This document shows, piece by piece, positions 53,180-64,000 of a DNA stretch of 64,000 nt. This DNA comes from Flaccisagitta enflata (lineage: Eukaryota; Chaetognatha; Sagittoidea; Aphragmophora). The stretch is from NCBI GenBank assembly GCA_965153355.1, contig OZ231128.1:9796001-9860000 (forward strand), given 5' to 3'. The notes beneath the pieces were generated by a model. The model worked only from the letters and a program-made list of their open reading frames with translations. It made no database searches and was not told where the DNA came from. Positions within the stretch are counted from its first letter, which is position 1. The number at the start of each line of letters is the position of its first letter. A program made the position numbers and the translations under genes.

Positions 53180-53955
53180 TTTTCTTATCTTCCATCCCTA
53201 CAGTATGTTTATTCTCAAATGAAACAAAAGATGATGGCATAAATAAAAAAACTAAATAAAGTAATCAAATTCTGCAAAAAAGCACCTGAAAGAGTATGTT
53301 CTGGTATTCATTTGTGCAAATTATTAACTTCTGGCGTCAAATAGTTAAGCTTCAATCTGCATTTGAAGAAAAAAATTTGAATTGTTATTTGTCACTTTAA
53401 TCCAGTGGTGATAAAGGATGAAATTATCCAACTGGGCCATCTTTTAACAAAAATGGTTATAGCTCATCTTAGTAAGCAATGTATATGGGATTTATGATAG
53501 CTGATAAGATTTTCTTACCTAACTGGTTCAATTCATCTAAAAAATTTCAAAGAAACAAATTTGTTGTACTGAAATTGGAGGAAAATAAGGTGATGTTGAG
53601 ATTTTCACAGTTTTACCTAAAATGCGGATTGAAAATAAACTACTTGAGATCTAAGGCTAAGATTTGGCACAAATAGATGCCAGAACATACTTTTTAAGGG
53701 GCACTTTACGGAATTTGATTATCCTAATTCGTTTATGAGTTATGCCGTCATCTTATGTTTCATTTGAGAATAAACATACTGTTAATATATTCAGTGATTT
53801 TATTTCAATTTGAACCATATATTTTTGTTTATATATATCATGTATTCACGCATCAATAAAAATATTTCAAGTACTCTATGAGGTGTCATTTATCTCGATT
53901 GAGAATGAAATGTATGAATGAACGAATGGGTTGCAAGATAGACCAAGAGAAGGAT
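53180..53955. other. No gene; flank duplication around AT-rich DNA
   Basis: The words TATGTTTATTCTCAAATGAA at 53205 and the inverse TTTCATTTGAGAATAAACAT at 53759 frame about 570 bp, with AAAGTATG/AGAACATAC words also inverted inside, suggesting an unresolved TIR element. No coding signal. Confidence 0.45.
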
Positions 53956-53959
53956 GGGT

Positions 53960-53972
53960 AGATGGGTGGATG

Positions 53973-54041
<69 letters not shown>

Positions 54042-54159
54042 ATAGATAGATTAAAAAAGGATAGATGTATAAAAAAAGGATGGATTGGAAGAGAGATCGT
54101 TAGTTAGCTAGTTAGATAGAAAGATAGATTGATAGATAGTTAGATAGATAGATAGATAA

Positions 54160-54232
<73 letters not shown>

Positions 54233-54261
54233 AATATAGATAGATAGATAAATAGATAGAT

Positions 54262-54317
<56 letters not shown>

Positions 54318-54318
54318 C

Positions 54319-54363
<45 letters not shown>

Positions 54364-54375
54364 CTAGTTAGATAG
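53960..54375 (+). repeat. (GATA)n microsatellite
   Basis: GATA/TAGA array in three blocks with TTAG and AAAT interruptions. Confidence 0.95.
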
Positions 54376-54609
54376 AAAATGGATGAATGGACGGATGGTG
54401 AAACGAATTCATGTCTAGATGGTTAAAGTGGCAGTTAGCAAACAGTAATTGAAAGATTGGAACATCGACCTGAGCCCGCGGTCATAGCTTGAGAGAAAAA
54501 AATAACTGAAAAAAAAAAACGAGAGAAACATGGACAAAGCAAGAAGAAACACACTTATATATGGAGAGGAAAAGCAAAAGAGTAAAGACATAGTTGAAAA
54601 AAATTAGTA

Positions 54610-54690
54610 ATAAAGAAAAAGAAAGGAAGAAAGAAAGTAAGAGAGAAAGAAAGAATGAAAGAATGAATGAAAGAAAGAAAGAAAGAGAGT

Positions 54691-54762
<72 letters not shown>

Positions 54763-54803
54763 AAAAAAGAAAGAAAGAAAAAAAGAAAGAGAGAAAGAAA
54801 GAG

Positions 54804-54874
<71 letters not shown>

Positions 54875-54902
54875 AATGAAGACTGAAAGAAAGAAAGACT
54901 GA

Positions 54903-54970
<68 letters not shown>

Positions 54971-54978
54971 AAAAAAGA
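54610..54978 (+). repeat. (GAAA)n microsatellite
   Basis: GAAA array with scattered GAGA, GACT and GAAT variants. Long KERK and FLSF frames are artefacts. Confidence 0.95.
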
Positions 54979-55170
54979 GGAAAGAAAACACATAAAAAAT
55001 CGAAGGAAAAGCAGTTGAGAAGCAGCACAACCCCCAATTCGATTCTTGTTCACGCGCAAAACGCTTTTCTCCTTGCAACACTTACTTGTCCTATCGTCTT
55101 CCACTCTTTCTTAAAGAATTTTGTCTTTTTTTGTGTGTCTCTCCATCTTCTTCTTATGCTCCTCCTTTTA

Positions 55171-55583
55171 GGGCAGCTGTTCCAAAGAGCTGATGTCCTG
55201 TAGGACGCAGGTGTGAATTTCCAGACGTCTGTCCTCTTGTCCGTTCTGCCGTCCTTCTGTCCGTCCCATCCCCCTTTTGGCTATGTCTCAAATTAGTCTT
55301 CTCAGACCTGTATTCAGCCATCCATGCTTCAGGCCTCAAATCATCCCTAGAGGCTTCAAATCACGTCTTCAGGCCTCAAGTCTAACCTCCAGGCCTCAAG
55401 ACTGGCCGCCAGACTTCAAATCTGCCCTCAATTCTGCCCTCCAGACCCCAAACTTTCTCTTCAGGCCTTAAATCCGCCTTCAATGACCTAAATCAGTTAT
55501 CTGAGGCCTGAAATATACCCCCTAAGTTTGTGTGGAAATCCACCCCTGTGTTCAACAGTATCAGCCTTTTGGGGTCGCTGCCC
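55171..55583. mobile_element. TIR element carrying a 21-24 bp minisatellite, copy C
   Basis: Left GGGCAGCTGTTCCAAAGAGC, TGATGTCCTGTAGGACGCAG, GTGTGAATTTCC; right (inverse) GGGCAGCGACCCCAAAAGGC, TGATACTGTTGAACACAGGG, GTGGATTTCC. Between lies CAGGCCTCAAATCTGCCCTC-type array (55290-55510). Confidence 0.75.
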
Positions 55584-55720
55584 CGCTCTCTCTTTTCTTT
55601 CTATAATCTTCATTTCTTGCTTGACTTTCAGCCTTTTTTCCAGCCTTTTCTGCACATTTTTACTGATTTTTTCTTCACTCGTCCTTGTTATTCTTTCTCC
55701 TCTTTTTCTCTTTTCTTTCT

Positions 55721-57015
<1,295 letters not shown>

Positions 57016-57019
57016 AATG

Positions 57020-57242
57020 AGGGTCTATTGGTCGGTCGGTAGGTCGGCTGGTCGGTCGGTCGGTAAGCAGGTCGGTTGGTCCTTCCCGGCATCCGTGTGT
57101 CCATGCGTCCGTGCGTCCATGCGTCAGTATGTCCCTGCTTCCGTGCGTCCATGCTTACCCGCGTCCGTGCTTCCGTGCTTCCGTGCATCTGTGCGTCAGT
57201 GCGTCAGTGCGTCCGTGCGTCCATGCGTCCGTGCGTCCATTA
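57020..57242 (+). repeat. GTCG tract and CGTCCGTG/CGTCCATG array
   Basis: GGTCGGTCGGTAGGTCGGC leads into an array of GTGCGTCCATGCGTCC-type 8-bp words. It may derive from an SE-type tetranucleotide core, but SE arms are absent. Confidence 0.8.
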
Positions 57243-57539
57243 TTTTCAGCCGAGGTGATGATATAATACTCCTCTGATGACCATTAGAAGTAGAATAGAA
57301 TCTGTGCCCCTGTCTGTCCATCAGACACGTATTTTCAAACTGTTTTATTGACTTCATCGATAAGTCCATAAGATGATCTGTCTAATGTTCGGAAACGAGA
57401 TCCACCGACACTGACCTACACCTCCTTCCCCCCCCCCACCTCGTCTACTTCTCCTTCCTCATCTTTCTTTCCTTTTGTCTTTCTTCTCCTTCTCCAGTTC
57501 TCCAATTCTCCTTCTTCACATGACATGACTCCACATTAC

Positions 57540-57848
57540 CTTCTTTTCTTTCTTCCTCTTCCCATAACTCTATCTCCTTCTTGTTCTTTCTCTTCTTCTC
57601 TTTATTCTCCTTCTACCTCCCCTTCTCTTTCTCCTTTTTCTTCTTCTTCTTCACTTTCTCCTTTTTCTTCTTCTTCCCCTTCTTCTTCTTCCCCTTCTTC
57701 TTCTTCTCCTTCTTCTTCTCCTTCTTCTTCTCCTTCCTCTTCTTATTCTTCCCCTCCTTCTTCTTCCCCTTGTCTAACTCCTTCTTCTTCTTCCCCTCTT
57801 TTCTTCTTATTCTTACCCTCCTTCTTCTTCCTCTCCTTCTTCCCATGA
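57540..57848 (+). repeat. Degenerate (TTC)n/CCTTCTTC repeat
   Basis: Pyrimidine-rich TTC/CCTT array of about 300 bp. Confidence 0.9.
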
Positions 57849-57995
57849 CTTCTCCACATAATCACAATGAACGAGGCACAAAATGTCTTCCGTCTTCTCA
57901 AAAGGAAAAAAAAGAGAATCATGGCTCTGTTCGCTTACCGATGATTTCCCCTCATTCTCTCGCTTTTATCTTTCTTTCTTTCTTTCTTTCTTTTT

Positions 57996-58272
57996 AAGTG
58001 CGTCCTCGCACTTCTATAAGAGGTCATGTCCGTTGGTCTATCTGTTGGTAACGCAGACGTTTAAAACGCTCAAAACGTCCACGGCAAACATCTATCTTCA
58101 TTCGTATCACCTCTCATGCCTTATCACACTCATTTTCATTCATTCATTCATTCATTCATTCATTCATTCATTCATAAATCATTCATTCATTCATTCATTC
58201 ATTCATTCAAAACGTTCATTCACAAATTCTTAATCAAGCGAGGCGCAGTTATTGGCCATAACTTGGCCTTGT
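57996..58272 (+). mobile_element. SE family element, AAGTGCG subfamily, containing (ATTC)n
   Basis: 5' hairpin AAGTGCG-TCCT-CGCACTT (7-bp stem, 57996-58013), CTATAAGAGGTCATGTCC, GTTG words, core GTAACGCAGACGTTTAAAAC, an internal ATTC array (58138-58208), 3' arm CGCAGTT (6 of 7 to the inverse), GGCCATAACTTGGCC hairpin, TTGTTTT end. A TTTC array starts immediately after the end. Confidence 0.75.
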
Positions 58273-58275
58273 TTT

Positions 58276-58425
58276 CTTTCATTCTTTCTTTCTTTCTCTC
58301 TTTCTTTCTTTCCCTCTTTTTTCTTTCTTTCTTTCTTGCTTTCTTTTTTTCTTGCTTTCTTTCCTTCTTTCTTTTTTTCTTGCTTTCTTTCTTTCTGTCT
58401 TTCTTTCTTGCTTTCTTTCTTTCTG

Positions 58426-58460
<35 letters not shown>

Positions 58461-58529
58461 GTCTTTTTTTCTTTCTTTCTCTCTTTCTTTCTTTCTGTCT
58501 TTTTTTCTTTCTTTCTTTCTCTCTTTCTC

Positions 58530-58597
<68 letters not shown>

Positions 58598-58622
58598 TCA
58601 TTCTTTCTCTCTTTCTTTCTAT
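58276..58622 (+). repeat. (TTTC)n microsatellite
   Basis: TTTC with GTCT, GCTT and CTCT variants, continuing from the SE terminus. Confidence 0.95.
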
Positions 58623-58623
58623 A

Positions 58624-59250
<627 letters not shown>

Positions 59251-59378
59251 TCAGTTTCAATCCCATGGAACTAACGCAGTTCAATGTTCTAATCACTCAC
59301 TCTCTAAGCTACAGGCACGTCAATGTAGTCGTGTGGGATTTTAATGGTTTTCCTCTGTCACATTCAATTTAACTGACT

Positions 59379-59581
59379 AGTTGTGGACACTCAACTCCAT
59401 ATGAGGCTTTGTCCATCCGTTGATCAGTCCATTAGTCCGTCCGTTGGTCCGTTGGTCCATGAGCATGAGTCGAAAAGTGGGAAAATGAGCTTTTAAGTCA
59501 CTTAAATAGGGGGGGTTGTGGATAGGGGTTGGAGCCCCTGCCCACCCCTCCGCAACGAGATTTTTACCCTGCGTCACTTGT
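59379..59581 (+). mobile_element. SE family element, diverged
   Basis: 5' arm AGTTGTGGAC with partner CTCAACT, GTCC/GTTG array, GAGCCCCTGCCCACCC box, 3' CTCCGCAACG and ACCCTGCGTCACTTGTTTT end. Confidence 0.65.
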
Positions 59582-61340
59582 TTTTTTTTTACATCAGCGA
59601 GTCCACATATCATTTGATTCAATATTGTAAAGTATACATTGTATGATGTGTGATTACACGGTGAGCAATGTACAATGTACTCTAAAGTCGGGTTTGATTG
59701 AAACCTCCAAGAGTCAAGCAATTCTCTCTCTGATGCATCTCCAACGAACGACTATTTTCCTTCCCAACTTGTAATGCTTACGGTTAATTCCGAGTTTCGT
59801 CATGCGCGCGAAAAACCCTGACTCTCCACCATTGAAGAAGTGTCATCGCTTCTTTTGCTTAATTGCATAAGGTCACAAAGGTTGTGTGACATACCTAACT
59901 ATCTGGTGTGCCATACCAAACCATTTTTTGCCACACCGGCTGCCCTTAATGGGGTCCAAAACAGGGGTAGAAGGGTCTATTTTGGCCTGTCCCGATTCTG
60001 TCCCTGCAAGAAAAACAAAGTTTAACCAATCAAAAAATGTCAAAGGGGGTCATCCAATAGCTTGTAAGCAATCACTATCAATCCATTGATATGTGTAGAA
60101 AGTTTGAATTCAATATTTCAACTGTAAGATGACAAAAAATGAATTTGAATTATAATACTCTTCCCCTTAATTTTTCTGTCATTTTTTACAAGAAATGAGT
60201 TAGGTCGACAGTTTTTTTTGTGGGCCTATTTTTAATCAAACATTAAGCACTTTTTCTTTTTTTATTGCATTAAGGACTAGTTGAAGGACCTTTCCTCCGA
60301 TTTTCAAGGATTTTTTCCATTTCAATCTAGAGAGATGAACATTTTCCAAGAGCGTTACAATTCAGAGGTGGTCCTTGTTGTTGATTCATACTATGCCACG
60401 GTTTAGTAACATAAGTGATGAAAAATTCATCTTCATGATGGGAAAGAAGGTCTAATTCTGTACTTGCACTTAAAATTTCAACTCTTAACTCCAAAACGTT
60501 TGGTCACAGTGAAATTCCAAAGTTGATCACTACAAAAATAAGAATTGAATTGTAACGCTCGCCGACCAAACCTCGTAGTTAATTCTTTGTTTCCACACAG
60601 CGCTTCTCACACAAATGCGCGATGCTTTTAGGTTTTAGTTTCTCAAAATTCAAATTCGCATATCTCAGGAACTATTTGAGCTAGACCAATGAAATTTTGC
60701 ATGGTTGGTATCTGGATCAAGACGGTCCTTTGCCTTAAATCTGATGCGACCTAAAGTATGTCGAGCAGTCCAACCGGACCAACCAGCCTACCAGATGAAA
60801 AAATGAAAAGATTGCATAACTTCTAAAATAATTGTCCGATCTGGTTGAAATTTTGCATGAAGCTTCCTTTAAAGATTCCTTGTCACTGGCATGAAACAGA
60901 GCTTGGTAAAAAAAATTTTCCTACCAACAGCCCACCCAGCCAGAAATGGTACTTATAGAGATTTTTTTATAAAACTAAAAAAATTCAAAAAAATTTCAGA
61001 AACATGATCACACATGTTTGCTTGAACGTTTTCAATAAGAATTTCACTGTCATATTGATTTCTTTATTGTATTTTGCTAAATTTTCTCGTAATAAAATTT
61101 CTAACAATATCTATTTAAGCCTAATTTGCATGAAAAATGAGCTTACTTAAGAAAATCCAAGAATGGATTCATATGTAAAAGTTGGTAAGCTACATGATGA
61201 TGTATGGTTTTGTTCAATTTTCAAACATGTAAAATTGATGAATTTCATCCCGTCCAAGGTCGGCTAAGCGTGACACCAGTCTTACACTAACAGGCACTTT
61301 AAGGACACCTCTGAAATGTTTTCCCATAACCTTGTGAAAT
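59582..61340. other. No gene; AT-rich with MITE-like words
   Basis: ATTTGAGCTAGACCAATG (60687) and ATTGTCCGATCTGGTTGAAA (60829) resemble the interior motif of other MITEs, but no matching ends were identified. Confidence 0.4.
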
Positions 61341-61567
61341 GACTTGGCAAGAAAATGCTTTTATTTTGGTTCAAAATTTTTTAACAATTCGGCAAAAATC
61401 GTGTCAATCAAATCACACTTTCATTTTCACTCACTTTCTCGCCTCCCTTGTCTCCCTATTTGTTTTGGTTTGTTTCTGTGTCTGTGCGTCCGTGTGTGCG
61501 TCTGTGCATCTGTGAGTGTGTGTATCTGTGACTCTGTATGCACCCAGGCCTCTAGATTTTGGAGCAG

Positions 61568-61672
61568 CGAAGAAGAAGGAGGAGAAGAAAAAGAAGAAGA
61601 AGAAGAAGAAGAAGAAGAAGAAGAAGAAGAAGAAGAAGAAGAAGAAGAAGAAGAAGAAGAAGAAGAAAAAAG
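61568..61672 (+). repeat. (GAA)n microsatellite
   Basis: Pure GAA array of about 100 bp. Confidence 0.95.
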
Positions 61673-62240
61673 CAAGAAAAGAAACAGAAAAACGAGAAGA
61701 TCGAAATGAAGATCTCTCTCAGTCAGCATTGATATCATTTGCATATTGTAGTTTTACGATTACTGCTCTTGCAACTTAGTTGATACGGAAAACTGTGAGT
61801 TTGAATTAATGATATAATAATAACTTAGTCCTTTATGTTCTGAACTGAAAAAAAGAAAATCTTAATCGCATATAAAAATTATCAACATCATCATGTGTTT
61901 CATGAAGCCACCCGCCAAAAAATGGATATTGATGATACAAGAACTGAAAAAAACCATCAATCATAGAAATCCAGTTATTCCTCCTGTAAAAACATTGTTA
62001 TACGGCGGGGGTGAGAGCCATTATTAGCATTGCAGGGACTTGTGGGCGTTGACCAGGCTCAAGTCGACTAAACAGTGGTATCTGCAATGGATAGTAAATT
62101 CCTTCTCTACTAATCCCCACTGTCAAGTTAAGTAGGCAGAGTTCAGGGGAAAATGTTTGCTTATCGGCAGAAAAGAACAATCAAGAGGCCTGTATGCACC
62201 TGTATGTTTGTACATGTGTACGTGTGTGTTTACATATGTG
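61673..62240. other. No gene seen
   Basis: No recognisable feature. Confidence 0.4.
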
Positions 62241-62244
62241 TGTG

Positions 62245-62297
<53 letters not shown>
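62241..62297 (+). repeat. (CT)n microsatellite
   Basis: Pure CT array. Confidence 0.95.
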
Positions 62298-62300
<3 letters not shown>

Positions 62301-62442
62301 TTTTCAACTCTTGTTTCTTTTTTTTACATTTAAATAAATCGGTTCCCGTTGCGTCCCTAATCAACGTTTAAAAGCCCACAGACCCCAATTCTAACTTATC
62401 CAAGCGAAGGGCACCACTAACAATAGCCTTGAGAGGCTTTTT

Positions 62443-62907
62443 AGTCGCGTGAACGCGACTCTAGAAGCCGCTTTGTTGGTCTGTTGGTCTGTCGGTCTGT
62501 CGGTCGGTCCGTAACTTTTTTGAAATAAAGCCGAAATCTTCATTTTAAAGGTATTTTAGGGTACTTTAGGTTACTTTAAGGTACTTTAGGGTACTTCAGG
62601 GAACTATAGGTATTTAAGGTTACTTTAGGTACTTTTGGGTACTTTAGGGTACTTAAGGGTTCTTTAGTGTACTTTAGGGTACATTAGGTACTTAAGGGTA
62701 CTTTTGTTTGCTTTAGAGTACTTTAGGTACATAAGGTACTTTAAAGTACTTTGTCTTTGGGGTTGTTTAGGGTACTTAAGGGTACTCTAGGGTACTTTAG
62801 GTATTTTAGGTACCTTTACCTTTATTCCCTTTACCTTTATTCCCTTTATTACCTTAATTTCCCTAATTACCTTTATTACCACGCGACTAAGGTTTGTTGA
62901 CCTTGTT
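62443..62907 (+). mobile_element. SE family element enlarged by a decamer array
   Basis: 5' arm AGTCGCGTG (62443-62451) with partner AACGCGACT, GTTG/GTCT/GTCG array, GTAACTTTTTTGAAAT core, then about 30 units of TTTAGGGTAC-type decamer (62545-62815), CCTTTATTACC words, 3' arm CACGCGACT (62880-62888) exactly inverse over 9 bp, hairpin AAGGT-TTGTTG-ACCTT, TGTTT end. Shares decamer and layout with 18870-19150 and its 3' end with 17535-17798. Confidence 0.8.
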
Positions 62908-63053
62908 TAGAATTGGTCCCATTGTCATCCAAACTCCTTTGACAAGGGAAAAAAAAAGAGTCACATAACGTGAATTTCCGTCGTTTTAAGTGTTGGACAA
63001 TAATTTTTTTAAGATGAAGACAACACTGTTGCAACACTGAAGGCCATGACCTG

Positions 63054-63112
63054 ACCTAACGTGACCTGACCTGACCTGACCCGACCTAACCTGACCTAAC
63101 CTGACCTCAATC
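63054..63112 (+). repeat. CCTGA/CCTAA pentamer repeat
   Basis: About 11 units of GACCT/AACCT, mostly CCTGA with CCTAA and CGTGA variants. Interstitial. Confidence 0.85.
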
Positions 63113-63542
63113 CGCGTTGGGTAACACGTGAAAAAGACCCCGGATATCTCCTGGACAAGTTCATTTCTATGTTCCACCCATTTTGGGCAATTGAGGGTTC
63201 AATATGAGAGGAAACCTCTTCTGCTTTTCATCGTTTCTTCGGTATGCCCTTGGGCCTTGGCACAACCGATAAGAAATTTGGATAGAAATGGGTGATTGGC
63301 GGAGAAGAGCGGTGCAGAGGATGGATACTGGATTGGATACTGGATAATCTTATTTAATCTAACAGGCGATAATAAAACAGTCACTGAAAAGTGAAATCAT
63401 ATTTAACTGTAGCATCATGCTTACACTGATAAATGTAACATGGCTTAACTTAAATTTATATTACATAACACCAATTTCTGGGTTATTCATTATTTTTGTC
63501 CACTATGATCACAAATGTTCTTATCATTTTTTTCTGATGTCT
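63113..63542. other. No gene seen
   Basis: No recognisable feature. Confidence 0.4.
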
Positions 63543-63661
63543 AGGTGCAACAAAGTACCTCTATAACTGGCTGTGTCCGTTGGTTGGTCGGTCTGTCTGT
63601 TGGAAACGCATTCGTTCGACGATCGACACGTCGCACCTTATTGGCCTACTTGGCCTTGTTC
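63543..63661 (+). mobile_element. SE family element, AGGTGC/GCACCT subfamily
   Basis: 5' arm AGGTGC (63543-63548) with partner GTACCT, CTATAACTGGCTGTGTCC, GTTG/GTCG/GTCT array, CGCATTCGTTCGACGATC core, 3' arm GCACCT (63633-63638), hairpin GGCC-TACTT-GGCC, TTGTT end. At about 119 bp it is the shortest complete copy. Confidence 0.8.
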
Positions 63662-63901
63662 TTTTATGCTTTCATTCGTCTTACCCTCCCTCCGGCTCCA
63701 TATGTCTGTCCATGTCTTCACTAGTCTGTTAAAGAGGATGCCTGTCAGTCCATCTCAGTTCGTATTCCTTTCCCTGTCAGTCCATATCAGTTTTTATCAA
63801 TTTACTCCTTTCCCTGTCAGTCCATCTCTCCCCTCGTCACTTCACCCAACAAAGGCATAAAAAATCATTATTAAAGAGCGGGGAATTACTTTTCCAAAGC
63901 G

Positions 63902-63904
<3 letters not shown>

Positions 63905-64000
<96 letters not shown>
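63905..64000 (+). repeat. (GA)n microsatellite running off the window
   Basis: Pure GA to the last base; true length unknown. Confidence 0.95.

Noticed and set aside
63054-63112. CCTAA/CCTGA repeat as telomeric sequence
   Set aside because: Only about 60 bp, irregular, mostly CCTGA, and interstitial.

Overview
The window is a piece of repeat-saturated animal nuclear DNA. It has spliced genes with GT/AG introns, LINE and LTR retroelement remnants, many short TIR elements with TA target duplications, and very long pure microsatellites. Nothing looks bacterial, phage or plasmid. The abundant short elements with internal GTCN-type tetranucleotide arrays recall the pearl elements of bivalves and the DINE-1/HINE Helitron derivatives of insects. 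A marine lophotrochozoan, perhaps a mollusc, is my best guess, but this is inference.

Layout. 0-15 kb: a broken multicopy ORF at the left edge, short mobile elements, minisatellites and microsatellites, and weak exon candidates on the minus strand at 12-15 kb. 15.4-28.8 kb: a minus-strand LINE (ORF1, endonuclease, start of reverse transcriptase) split by a 10.19 kb element at 15777-25966. That element has inverted repeats of more than 1 kb, a 3-bp TAA target duplication and further nested insertions. 28.8-33 kb: microsatellites, a higher-order CAA array and a MITE. 33.3-40.5 kb: the clearest host gene, a plus-strand multi-exon aldo/keto reductase of the L-galactose-dehydrogenase-like family. 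Its recovered exons lack the loop with the catalytic Tyr and have Gln where the His is expected, and its introns are full of mobile elements. 42.0-43.1 kb: a minus-strand LIM-like zinc-finger segment interrupted by a 183-bp element. 43.1-48.7 kb: a minus-strand BEL/Pao-like LTR element with a frameshifted gag and no visible pol, inserted into one of the short elements. 48.7-64 kb: mostly microsatellites, minisatellite-bearing TIR elements and more short elements, with no convincing gene.

The most interesting system is the short-element family (called SE here; about 20 copies, 120-460 bp). Each has a 5' hairpin, a tetranucleotide array, a 3' copy of the hairpin arm and a terminal 3' hairpin followed by CCTTGTT. 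The 5' arm and the 3' copy change together between copies, as expected for coupled terminal recognition in a Helitron/Helentron-type element. A second candidate novel family carries a 21-24 bp minisatellite between GGGCAGCG inverted termini. Host genes and mobile DNA interact directly: one SE copy ends 18 bp before an aldo/keto reductase exon, and another splits a cysteine-rich LIM segment without closing its frame.
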